Shown one piece after another: positions 48,642 to 56,902 of a DNA stretch of 64,000 nucleotides. The notes under the pieces were generated by a model. The model saw nothing but the letters and a program-made list of their open reading frames with translations. It did no database searches and was not told the DNA's origin. Position 1 is the stretch's first letter; each line of letters starts with the position of its first letter. Origin of the DNA: Nocardia bovistercoris (lineage in GTDB: Bacteria; Actinomycetota; Actinomycetes; Mycobacteriales; Mycobacteriaceae); NCBI RefSeq assembly GCF_015674855.1, contig NZ_JADMLG010000002.1:693280-757279 (forward strand). Reading direction: 5' to 3'. The position numbers and the translations under genes are program-made.

Positions 48642-49482
48642 ACCTTTCGCTCAACCGTCGCATGAGGAATTCGTAGGGGAAGGCGAATTTCCGGGCCCAC
48701 CAATAGCCGAATCGAATATCGAACGAACTGTAGACGATGAACCGATTCCGTTCGACGCCGCGCAGAATGGCCGAAGCCACCCGTTCCGGCGCGACCGCGT
48801 GCCGGGTGAACGCGGTGGTGATCCGGCGCACCCTCGGATCCTGCTTGTCCACGCCGACGAGATCGAAACTGTGCACCAGCGGCGTGTCCACCGCGCCCGG
48901 CGCGACCAGGTGCACCGAAATGCCGTGCGGGCGCAGATCGAACCGCAGCACCTCGGAGACGCCCCTGATCCCGAACTTTGCCGCGCTGTAGGCCGCGTGC
49001 CACGGCAGTGCCAGCAATCCGGCCGCCGAGGACACGTTGACCAGCGCGCCGCCGCGTCCGGCACGCACCATGGGCGGCACGAAACTCTCGATCACATGGA
49101 TCGGCCCCATCAGATTGACCTCGACCATCTTCCGCCAGTGGCGGTGCTCGAGATTCTCGACGGTGCCCCAGGTCGAGGTGCCCGCGACATTCATCACGAT
49201 ATCCAGCGCCTCGTGCTCGGCGTGCACCTCGGCGGCGAACCCGGCGACCGCCTCGTGATCGGTGATGTCGAAGGCGCGCGCGCAGAGAACCGAACCTCCC
49301 GCGGCACGGATATCGGAGGCCGTCTTCTCGAGTCCGTCGGCGTCGATATCGGTGAGCACGAGCAGCGCGCCGGATTCGGCCGCGGCCAGCGCCGTCGCCC
49401 GTCCGATACCGCTCGCCGCACCGGTCACCAGGGTTTTCGCCCCGCGCACCGTCCTGCGTCCAACGCCCACCGCGATCCCCAT
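48610..49482 (-). CDS. Short-chain dehydrogenase/reductase
   Basis: The 290-residue protein is a classical [22 protein letters not shown] (cofactor loop), [10 protein letters not shown] (an acidic residue at the end of beta2 points to NAD(H)), [20 protein letters not shown] with the catalytic serine and YSAAKFG with Tyr and Lys. The C-terminal part is basic with [12 protein letters not shown], possibly membrane-associated. Its 3' end overlaps soxR on the other strand. SoxR commonly activates oxidoreductase genes, so regulation by SoxR is plausible but not shown. Confidence 0.92.
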   Translation of the reverse strand: MGIAVGVGRRTVRGAKTLVTGAASGIGRATALAAAESGALLVLTDIDADGLEKTASDIRAAGGSVLCARAFDITDHEAVAGFAAEVHAEHEALDIVMNVAGTSTWGTVENLEHRHWRKMVEVNLMGPIHVIESFVPPMVRAGRGGALVNVSSAAGLLALPWHAAYSAAKFGIRGVSEVLRFDLRPHGISVHLVAPGAVDTPLVHSFDLVGVDKQDPRVRRITTAFTRHAVAPERVASAILRGVERNRFIVYSSFDIRFGYWWARKFAFPYEFLMRRLSERFSRLLVSKGS

Positions 49483-49539
49483 CTCCGCTCGGCCGAATCG
49501 TCACCGCAGCGTACTCGCCGCGCGCGACCGTGCGACGCG

Positions 49540-50667
49540 CTACCGGCCCATCACGTCGAGCATGCCAGCGACCGCGCGGGTCCAGGTGAACTGTTCGGCG
49601 CGGGTGCGCGCGGCCCGGCGGCGGTGCGCGGCGGGCCTGGCCAGTACGTCGGTGACGGCGTGCGCGAAGGCCGACGGGTGGTCGGCGGCGACCGCGCCGC
49701 ATTCCTCGGTCACGATGTCGACCAGCGCCGAGGACCGGCTCGCCACCACCGGCGTGCCCGCGGCCAGCGCCTCCAGCGCGGCGAGCCCGAAGGTCTCGTG
49801 CGGTCCGGGCGCCAGCGAGACATCGGCCGTGGCAAGCAGTTTCGCGACCATGGTGCGATCGGTGATGAATCCGGTGAAATGCACCGCCGCGCTGCCGTCC
49901 GGCAGATTCGGCAGCGAACGCGCCCGGCGTTCCAGCGCGTCGCGGCGCGGACCGTCGCCCGCGACCACCAGCCGCGCACGCACGCCCGCCTTGCGCAGCT
50001 CCCCGATCGCCTCGATGCTGCGGTCGACCCGCTTCTCCACCGAAAGCCGCCCGCAGTGCACGAGCAGCGGATCACCGGGCGACCCGAGATCGGCGCGCAG
50101 CCGGTCGTCGCGACGGCGCGGGCTGAACAGGTCGAGGTCGACGCCGAGCGGGACCAGCTCCACATTCGGCGCCCCGATGCGCGAGAACTCCGCCCGCGCG
50201 AATTCGGTGGTGCAGACGACGATGTCGTAGTCGGCCGCGGTCCGGCGATTGGCCACGTCGGCGCAGCGCCTGGCCGCCGACCTCGGCATGACCTGCCCGA
50301 GCAGCCGATCGAGCCGCTCGTGCGAGATCATCAGCGAGGCCACGTCGCGGCGGCGCGCCCAGCGTCCGAATCCGCGCAGCGTGAGCCGGTCGGAGACTTC
50401 GAGGACATCCGGTCGCAGACCGGCGAGAACATCGGCGACCCGGCGCGGATCGGCCGCGCGGTAACCGCCGGTCCACGGGATCGCGAGGGCGGGCAGTGTG
50501 ATTCGCACCGCACCGGTCGGCAGCACCTGCTCGTCGCGGCGCGGCCCCGGCACGATCAGCACCACCTCGTGCCCCGCCGCCGCGTAGCCCTCGCCGAGGT
50601 GATGCAGAGCGGTGCGTAGACCACCGGACCGCGGACCGTAGAAGTTCGCAAGCTGCACGATGCGCAC
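49540..50667 (-). CDS. mgtA: Alpha-mannosyltransferase MgtA-like (GT4)
   Basis: GT4 family GDP-mannose-dependent enzyme. The 375-residue sequence closely follows Rv0557 (MgtA, involved in mannosylated glycolipid and LM/LAM-type lipids): IVQLANFYGPRSGGLRTALH, WTGGYRAADPRRVADVL, EVSDRLTLRGFGRWARRR, SLMISHERLDRLLGQ, VPLGVDLDLFSPRRRDD, LVHCGRLSVEKRVDRS and the C-terminal GPHETFGLAALEALAAGTP. Starts with GTG. The exact acceptor cannot be read from the sequence. Confidence 0.88.
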   Translation of the reverse strand: MRIVQLANFYGPRSGGLRTALHHLGEGYAAAGHEVVLIVPGPRRDEQVLPTGAVRITLPALAIPWTGGYRAADPRRVADVLAGLRPDVLEVSDRLTLRGFGRWARRRDVASLMISHERLDRLLGQVMPRSAARRCADVANRRTAADYDIVVCTTEFARAEFSRIGAPNVELVPLGVDLDLFSPRRRDDRLRADLGSPGDPLLVHCGRLSVEKRVDRSIEAIGELRKAGVRARLVVAGDGPRRDALERRARSLPNLPDGSAAVHFTGFITDRTMVAKLLATADVSLAPGPHETFGLAALEALAAGTPVVASRSSALVDIVTEECGAVAADHPSAFAHAVTDVLARPAAHRRRAARTRAEQFTWTRAVAGMLDVMGR

Positions 50668-50768
50668 CCCGCCGATCGTGCAGCGGATCAGGTTACCGCC
50701 GGGTCCCTAGCCCTCAACGGGACGTGAACAGCAGTGAAAGAACGGGATGAACGGCGAAGAAATCCCGG

Positions 50769-52637
50769 TCAGCGCGCGGACTGGGCCCGCCCGACCCTCG
50801 GCAGATCCAGGTCGAGCGGAATTCTTCCGAGCGCGAGATGCTCTTCCACGTTGTCGGCGGGCATCGGCCGCGCGATGAGGAAGCCCTGCGCGCGGTAGCA
50901 GCCGAGCCCGACCAGCGTGCGCGCGGCCACGGCGGTCTCGACGCCTTCGCCGACCACTCCGAGACCGAAGGATCCGGCCAGGCTGATGATGGATTTCACG
51001 ATCGCCAGATCGTCGGTGCTCGCCCCGAGCCGCTGCACGAAACCGCGGTCGATCTTCACCGCGTCGACCGGCAGCGCCTTCAGGTGCGACAGCGAGCTGT
51101 AGCCGGTGCCGAAATCGTCGATGGCGATCTGCACGCCCATGCGCTTGAGCCCACGCAACGTGACCTGGGTGCGCGCCAGATCCTGGACCACGACGTGTTC
51201 GGTGATCTCCAGGCACACCGAACTGCCGTCGATGCCGAACAGTCGCAGGATGTCCTCGATGCGTTCCACGAAATCCAGGCTGACCAGCTGTACCGGCGAG
51301 ACGTTGATGCGCATCACCACATTGCCCGCGAGGCCGCGCCGCCGCCACTCGGCGAACTGGGCGCACGCCGAGCGGATCACCCAGCGCCCGAGTTCACCCG
51401 CCAGGTTGGTGGCTTCGGCGACGCTGACGAAGGCCGCGGGCGGCAGCAGCCCTCGGGTGGGATGCATCCAGCGGACCAGCGCCTCCAACGCCACGATCCG
51501 GCCCGTGCGCAGGTCGACCTCGGGCTGGTAGTGCAGCAGCAGCGAACCGTCGGACACCGCGCCGCGCAGGTTCAGTTCGACATCGTCCTGCAACTCGAAT
51601 TGCGCGCGCATGGCGTCGGTGAACACGGCCACCCCGTTGCCGCCGCCGGATTTGGCCGAGAGCAGCGCGTGATCGGCGCGGCGCAGCACGTCGGCGACGG
51701 TGGTCTCGCCCGGTATGCCCACCGCGACCCCGACGCTCGCCCCTCGGCTCACCGATTCACCGCCGACGGTCACCCGCCTGCCGATCAACTGCTGGATGCG
51801 GGTGGCCTCGTATTCGGCGGCGACCGCGTCCATCGGCTTGGCGGGCACGATCACGAATTCGTCGCCGCCGAGGCGGGCGATCATGTCGTTGGGGTCGAGG
51901 TGTTCGCGCAGCCGCGACGACAGCGTCCTGATGAAGTTGTCGCCCGCGGTGTGTCCGAGGAAGTCGTTGAGCGCCTTGAGCCGGTCGAGGTCGAGGAAGA
52001 AGGCCGCCACCGGGCCGGGGGCGCCCGCCTGCAGACGTTCCTCCATGTGCTCGAGCAGCGCGCGGCGGTTGGCAAGGCCGGTCAGGTCGTCGTGCAGTGC
52101 GATGTAGCGCAGCCGCTCCTCGGCGACCACGCGGGCCTGCAGCTGCGAGAACAGCGCCGCGATGGCCTTGAGGACGTTGAGCTCGCGAGTGCTCCACTCG
52201 CGGTCGCCCTCCTTGACGAAGCCGAGCACACCGGTGGACTCGCCGCGCGAGAGCAACGGCACCGCCGCCGAGGTCACCTGCCCGACGCCCGACCCGCGTT
52301 CCACCGTCTCCTGGTAGTCGGCGAATTCCGGAGTCGGGCGCGCCACCAGCGGCTCGAGCGAATATTCGATCTGCTGGAACACGGTGTCGGCGTTCTCGAA
52401 GTAGATGACGCCGAGCGGATCGGGATCGGGCACGTGGCTGCGGCGCGGCCATTCCGCGATCAGCACGGTGGCCCGGCGATCGCGATCGGTGTGCCGGACA
52501 TAGCTGAAGTCGACGTCGAAGTATTCGACCAGTTGCGCGAGTACGCGTTCGGTCGCCGCCACCATGGTCGTGGCATCGACACCCATCAGCTCGGAGGCGA
52601 CCTGGGTCACCAGTGAGTCGAGTGTCCGCCGAGGCAC
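50769..52637 (-). CDS. GAF-GGDEF-EAL protein (c-di-GMP synthesis/degradation)
   Basis: The 622-residue protein has, in order, a GAF sensor (about 20-165), a GGDEF domain (about 175-335; YIALHDDLTGLANRR, AFFLDLDRLKALND, IARLGGDEFVIV) and an EAL domain (about 355-610; LHYQPEVDLRTGRIVALEAL, MRINVSPVQL, ITEHVVV, IAIDDFGTGYSSLSHL, VKIDRGFVQ, VGEGVE). Both active sites look intact, so it could make and break c-di-GMP, like Rv1354c. GTG start with GGAG 6 bases upstream; a TTG 11 codons earlier is the alternative. Confidence 0.94.
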   Translation of the reverse strand: MPRRTLDSLVTQVASELMGVDATTMVAATERVLAQLVEYFDVDFSYVRHTDRDRRATVLIAEWPRRSHVPDPDPLGVIYFENADTVFQQIEYSLEPLVARPTPEFADYQETVERGSGVGQVTSAAVPLLSRGESTGVLGFVKEGDREWSTRELNVLKAIAALFSQLQARVVAEERLRYIALHDDLTGLANRRALLEHMEERLQAGAPGPVAAFFLDLDRLKALNDFLGHTAGDNFIRTLSSRLREHLDPNDMIARLGGDEFVIVPAKPMDAVAAEYEATRIQQLIGRRVTVGGESVSRGASVGVAVGIPGETTVADVLRRADHALLSAKSGGGNGVAVFTDAMRAQFELQDDVELNLRGAVSDGSLLLHYQPEVDLRTGRIVALEALVRWMHPTRGLLPPAAFVSVAEATNLAGELGRWVIRSACAQFAEWRRRGLAGNVVMRINVSPVQLVSLDFVERIEDILRLFGIDGSSVCLEITEHVVVQDLARTQVTLRGLKRMGVQIAIDDFGTGYSSLSHLKALPVDAVKIDRGFVQRLGASTDDLAIVKSIISLAGSFGLGVVGEGVETAVAARTLVGLGCYRAQGFLIARPMPADNVEEHLALGRIPLDLDLPRVGRAQSAR

Positions 52638-52653
52638 CTTTTCTCCGATCGCG

Positions 52654-53580
52654 CTAGCTACGGGTGTCAACGCCCGGCACCGGACGCCGCCTGCTCCGCA
52701 CCGTGGCAGCGGCCGCGTAGCTCAGGCGCAGAACCAATGCCATGGTCTCATGCCTTGGCACTTCCAGGAGGTCCGGGAAACGGCTCTGAAGTGACGCTAG
52801 TGTATCCGCGTGGCCGGGGGAAATCTCAGCCAGTTCGCCAGAACTTTGCGCGCGGAGGTGTATCGACGGGCTGGACCGCACCGCCGGTCCGGGTCGCCGC
52901 GCACCGATCCGCACCCGCCGCACCGGCGCTACCACCCGAGCGCAGCAGGCGCGTGCCAGCTCGGACCCGAAGGCGACGGCAATGCGAGCGACAGAGAAGA
53001 CCATTAGGTCTCTTTTGAATGAGTCGAGGCCAACGCCACTGTCCCGCGATCGCAACCGAGCGATCACCTCGGCGCGTCGCACGATCCCGAGCCCCACGCG
53101 GTCCACCGGCGCCGACCCTGCCGCCGTCGCGCCCGCGACGAGACGCGGCGCCGCGAAGAGCGAAATCGCCCCGTCGGATTCCCGGATTCGGACCGCCGCC
53201 GGCAAACCATGAGCAGCCGTCGCAGCCCCGGCGTCGCGAACCGCGGCCGCGAGCGCGACCGCACCGCCGCGTCGACTCACATCCATCGCCGCGGCCCGCT
53301 CGGGCGCGAGTTCCGCAGTGATCGAATCGGATTCGGCACGCGACCGCCGCGCCCGCACCTCGCCGCCCGTTCGCGCGCGCCGCACTGCCGTCGACACGAC
53401 ATCGGCCGGATCGGCCGGATCGACCCGCTCGAAGCCGGCGTCCCAGACAGGGCCGTCGACGCGCTGCGCGCACTCGACTTCAGGCCGTTCACCACCGGAG
53501 TGGCATCGTTCGACCCGCGACCGCGGAATTCCCCCGCCGTGAAAATCTCCCGGAACGACCGCAATCGCTTCGACAGTCAT
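52654..53580 (-). CDS. Unidentified protein upstream of the c-di-GMP enzyme
   Basis: A possible 308-residue protein starting MTVEAIAVVPGDFHGG, with GGAGTGGG 10 bases upstream. It is arginine- and alanine-rich and has no motif I recognise; the stretch LVAGATAAGSAPVDRVGLGI and the later VFSVARIAVAFGSELARAC look protein-like. It ends 16 bp before the c-di-GMP gene start and would be in the same operon. The alternative is that the frame is open by chance at high GC; other frames here are also long. Judged only moderately likely to be a gene. Confidence 0.4.
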   Translation of the reverse strand: MTVEAIAVVPGDFHGGGIPRSRVERCHSGGERPEVECAQRVDGPVWDAGFERVDPADPADVVSTAVRRARTGGEVRARRSRAESDSITAELAPERAAAMDVSRRGGAVALAAAVRDAGAATAAHGLPAAVRIRESDGAISLFAAPRLVAGATAAGSAPVDRVGLGIVRRAEVIARLRSRDSGVGLDSFKRDLMVFSVARIAVAFGSELARACCARVVAPVRRVRIGARRPGPAVRSSPSIHLRAQSSGELAEISPGHADTLASLQSRFPDLLEVPRHETMALVLRLSYAAAATVRSRRRPVPGVDTRS

Positions 53581-53835
53581 CGGTTTCCCACTCCGTAGCT
53601 CCGCACGCGCGCACGGTTGTCCTGCTTCGATCGGCGATTCCGCGTCGAACGGCCGAACCGTCCGACGCCGTCGCCAAACGCAGTATCCGCCATACAACCG
53701 GAATTCTCCAGGCGTCCCGCTAATTCCCCGAAAACATTACGGTAAGGTCCGAATCATCACAGTTCAAGACCTTTATTTCATCGTAGCGAGACAGCATCGA
53801 GACCAGTTGGTACCTAAACGGCTATCGAGTGGCAA
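53581..53835. other. Lower-GC intergenic stretch
   Basis: It contains AT-rich words such as ACATTACGGTAAGG and CTTTATTTCATCG and no credible gene. It is downstream of the GyrI-like gene (53836) and upstream of the unidentified ORF. Confidence 0.4.
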
Positions 53836-54270
53836 TCAAACGAGGATCGAGATGAAGAGTTCCACCGAATCCACACCGCGCCAGATCTCGATCTCCTCGC
53901 GGTACGCGCGGGTTATCTCGGCCGATGCGGTCGCGTCGTCCACCTGTGCCCACACGTCCTCGACCGGATCGTGGTAGTCACCGTTCGGCGCGAACCGGGC
54001 ATATACCCCCTTCGGCACCCGCACGAGCAGATCGCCCACCGGCACCTCCGGCGGCGTCGCGTACTCGTAACACACCATCGCGTTGTAATTGCCCGCCGGA
54101 TCGGGGACATAGACGGTGTACAGCGGGTCCTCCGAACCCGGCCGATCACGCAGCCGGTCCTTGAGGAACTCGATCAGATCGCTGTTGCTCACCTTGAAAC
54201 TCGGCCGCACCCTCGGGACGACCAATCCGCCGTAGATCGCTTCGTTGCGAACGACGATCGCATAACTCAT
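53836..54270 (-). CDS. GyrI-like effector-binding domain protein, copy 1
   Basis: The 144-residue protein appears to be a stand-alone GyrI/AraC-effector-binding domain: AMVCYEYATPPEVPVGDLLV, then VPKGVYARFAPNGDYHDPVE, VWAQVDDATAS and SVELFISILV. The YARF...VWAQV pattern is shared with its neighbour at 54329. Related proteins bind small hydrophobic molecules or inhibit gyrase, but no function is known for this one. Confidence 0.75.
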   Translation of the reverse strand: MSYAIVVRNEAIYGGLVVPRVRPSFKVSNSDLIEFLKDRLRDRPGSEDPLYTVYVPDPAGNYNAMVCYEYATPPEVPVGDLLVRVPKGVYARFAPNGDYHDPVEDVWAQVDDATASAEITRAYREEIEIWRGVDSVELFISILV

Positions 54271-54328
54271 GTCCGTGCCTCACCCGCATCCGACGTCGTC
54301 GCGTCGCCCACCCGTATCGGGTCGGTCA

Positions 54329-54769
54329 TCACGCTTCCACCGCCAGGTAGAGATCGATCTTGTACGCGTGCGGATAGCACTCGAAATCACCGGTATAGGT
54401 TCGTTTGATCTGCTTGTGTTCCTCGGCATAGGCGATCTGTGTCCACAGGTCGGTCATCACCTGCGGAAAGTTACCCACCGAGGAGAATCGCGCATAAGCG
54501 CCGGGCCGTAAACGCGCCACCAGATGACCGCGCGTGACCTCGTCGAAACCCGCGCACTGATAGCCGACGATCTGCGTGTGATAGGTGCCGAGTTCACCGC
54601 TGTAGTCGGTGTACGCGCTGGCCAGCGGCCCACCGAGCTCCTGGTGCAGCACCGCGGCCCACGCGGCCTCGAGGTCGTGGTCACGCAGTTCACCGAGCGC
54701 ACGTTTCGGGCTGCGCACCGGGAGCCCGGCAACCCATGTCTCGTTCCGCTCGATGATTTCAAACTGCAT
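54329..54769 (-). CDS. GyrI-like effector-binding domain protein, copy 2
   Basis: The 146-residue protein starts MQFEIIERNETWVAGLPVRSP, the GyrI-like N-terminal strand with the VAGLP motif, followed by AWAAVLHQELGG, CAGFDEVTRGHLVARLRPGAYARF and DLWTQIAYAEEHKQ. It is the tandem paralogue of the protein at 53836, separated by 58 bp on the same strand. The ATG at 54769 was preferred over an upstream ATG because similarity begins there. Confidence 0.8.
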   Translation of the reverse strand: MQFEIIERNETWVAGLPVRSPKRALGELRDHDLEAAWAAVLHQELGGPLASAYTDYSGELGTYHTQIVGYQCAGFDEVTRGHLVARLRPGAYARFSSVGNFPQVMTDLWTQIAYAEEHKQIKRTYTGDFECYPHAYKIDLYLAVEA

Positions 54770-54926
54770 GAATTGGCTCTTTCGAGGTGCATCCGGGGGC
54801 GGCGCCCGCATCCGGTCGGCTAGAAAGGCCATGCTATCAACACGGCCCGTTGTCAACGATCACACATCCGTCGCGCGGCGCGCTGTGCCGGGCGAGCTGA
54901 ACTGGACGGATGCCCGTCAAGGAGGC

Positions 54927-55931
54927 TTACGTATTCGGTGCGGCGGCGACCGGACGAATGAGACAGGTCAGGAATCGCGGCCCGCCCCTCGGCAGCCGGA
55001 TGCAGGACAACTCGACCGGACGCCAGCCGCGTTCCAGCGTCCGCAGCCGCACCACCAGACGCGCCGTCTCCACCCGGTACCGCGCGAGTTCGGACAGGGC
55101 GTGCAGGTAATCCGCCTGATCGTCGGGATGCACCAGATCCGCGGTGGCCACCGTGCAGTCCTCCGCACCCGGCGGGTCGACGTCGCGCGTAGCCGGGTGG
55201 TGGCGCCAGGCGATATCGGGCAGCGGCGGCGTCAGCCACTCGATGATCCGCATCGTCTGGATATCGATCAGCGCCGTGGTGCTGCTGAGCAGCGCGGCGG
55301 CGGCGTCGCGATGATAGGTCGGCGCGATCAGGCCGGGCTCGAGCGTCGGCCCGACCTGCAACAGCAGACCGCGCATCGTGTCGGGAGCGTGATAGCGGAG
55401 GAACCCGAAGACCCGCGCGCTGCGATCGTCGGCGGTGAGCACCCGCATGGTGCCCTGCCATTCGACGCCCGGCCGCACATCGAGGACCGCGGCCATCAGC
55501 CGGTCACGCTCCTCGCACTCGAGGATCCTGGACAGCAACCACGCGCCGTGCAGCTTCGGATGCCCCGCGGGCAGCACCGCGCCGCCCGCACCGTGACTCA
55601 GCACCGTCCACCGCGCACCGTCCCAGACGAACACGTCGATGGCGGGCGGATCCTCGCGCCGATGCTGTCCGACCCACAGCCGGACCGCGAGCGGCTTGCC
55701 CTCCGGCCCCGGCACCGGCTCGGCGAGGACCGTGTGCGGGTCGCCGCGCACGAGAACCTCACGGACACAACGGTCGTTCGCGTCGATGGCCTGGCTCACC
55801 ACCGAACTCACCACGCCGGACAGCGAACTCGGCCGCACCAGCCGGTGCAGGGACCGCTCGCGCGCCATCCCCTCCTCCGGCACCTGCCGAATGGCTCGAT
55901 CCGGTTCCGCCGCGTCGATCAGATACCACAT
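54927..55931 (-). CDS. DUF5593-like (PAS/GAF-type) protein
   Basis: The 334-residue protein starts MWYLIDAAEPDRAIR, in the manner of the actinobacterial DUF5593 sensor-like family (Rv3651 type). A middle domain (WTVLSHGAGGAVLPAGHPKLHGAW) is followed by a PAS-like C-terminal domain (TALIDIQTMRIIEWL...LVHPDDQADYLHAL). No kinase or output domain is present. AAGGGGCGGGA precedes the ATG. It lies near the c-di-GMP enzyme and could be a partner sensor. Confidence 0.72.
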   Translation of the reverse strand: MWYLIDAAEPDRAIRQVPEEGMARERSLHRLVRPSSLSGVVSSVVSQAIDANDRCVREVLVRGDPHTVLAEPVPGPEGKPLAVRLWVGQHRREDPPAIDVFVWDGARWTVLSHGAGGAVLPAGHPKLHGAWLLSRILECEERDRLMAAVLDVRPGVEWQGTMRVLTADDRSARVFGFLRYHAPDTMRGLLLQVGPTLEPGLIAPTYHRDAAAALLSSTTALIDIQTMRIIEWLTPPLPDIAWRHHPATRDVDPPGAEDCTVATADLVHPDDQADYLHALSELARYRVETARLVVRLRTLERGWRPVELSCIRLPRGGPRFLTCLIRPVAAAPNT

Positions 55932-56240
55932 ACGTCCCGCCCCTTGCCTCGGTCTGCTACTGCCCCTGGCGGATTGCGCCTCCGGCGACTGCTGCCATGC
56001 CCCTGGACAGTCCCGCGCGTGCGCCTCGATCCCCGCGCACGCCGCGTCCGACTCTACGGCCATCGACGAATGCCGTCACGGCCGACCGGATTCCGCGCGC
56101 GAACCCCGCTCGTGCGACATTCGCGCCCATCGGCCGCCGGACCGGCGAATTCGGCGCGGTCCCCAGGGTTTCGGACGCGACGAACCCGACTGGCCGACGA
56201 AATCCGATCCACACCATAGCGATTCGGCTGCCGCCTGCGC

Positions 56241-56726
56241 TCAGCGACGGGTGACCGGCCCGTCGGGGGTGAGCTCCTGCTGATCGACGACCGCCGCGAA
56301 CGCGCGCAGACGCGCACGGAACTCGGTCAGCTCCTCGGTATCCCAGCCGATCGCGCAGGCCAACTGCCGGGGGATGCCCCGCGCGCGATCACGCAGCGCG
56401 GCCCCGGCCGCGGTGAGTCCGACCCGCACCGAACGTTCGTCCTCGGCGGCGCGGCCTCGGGTCAGCAGACCGTTGGCTTCCAGCCGTTTGAGCAGCGGGG
56501 ACAGCGTGCCCGAGTCGAGTTCGAGCGCGGCGCCGAGATCCTTCACCGACACCGGGCCGTGTTCCCAGAGCACCAGCATCACCAGGTACTGCGGGTAGGT
56601 GAGGCCGAGTTCGTCGAGTAAGGGGCGATAGAGTCGGGTGACGGCGCGCGAGGCCGCGTACAGCGCGAAACACACCTGGTTGTCGAGTCGCAATTCCTCG
56701 GCTGACGGCATTTCCTCGGCTGTCAT
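56241..56726 (-). CDS. OhrR-like MarR family peroxide regulator
   Basis: The 161-residue protein has the OhrR hallmark: LRLDNQVCFALYAASRAVTRLYRP with redox Cys19 near the N-terminus, then LGLTYPQYLVMLVLWEHGPV, recognition helix LDSGTLSPLLKRLEANGLL and wing DERSVRVGLT. The ATG is chosen because AGGAGG lies 7 bases upstream. A CAATTCAATTG palindrome upstream fits an OhrR operator. An ohr peroxidase gene, the usual partner, is not seen. Confidence 0.88.
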   Translation of the reverse strand: MTAEEMPSAEELRLDNQVCFALYAASRAVTRLYRPLLDELGLTYPQYLVMLVLWEHGPVSVKDLGAALELDSGTLSPLLKRLEANGLLTRGRAAEDERSVRVGLTAAGAALRDRARGIPRQLACAIGWDTEELTEFRARLRAFAAVVDQQELTPDGPVTRR

Positions 56727-56755
56727 CGTCACACCTCCTCCTCAAACGGTAGCGG

Positions 56756-56768
56756 GCAATTCAATTGC
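56756..56768. promoter_or_regulatory. OhrR-like operator
   Basis: GCAATTCAATTGC is a perfect 13-bp palindrome 30 bp upstream of the ohrR-like ATG. The CAATTNAATTG core fits known OhrR boxes. Confidence 0.6.
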
Positions 56769-56887
56769 ACACAATAACCGCTGGTGCAACCGGCACTTCT
56801 CGGTAGCCGCACCATTGCCCCGAAACCCGGATCGGCAGGTCTGGAATCGGGGTGAGTGCCTGTCTTGTCCTGTTTACCCGGTTCGCA

Positions 56888-56893
56888 TACGAT
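56888..56893 (+). promoter_or_regulatory. Predicted -10 element for a leaderless YfhO-like gene
   Basis: TACGAT in GCATACGAT lies 9 bases upstream of the GTG, as at pmt. Confidence 0.45.
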
Positions 56894-56902
56894 CCCGCCC
56901 TC

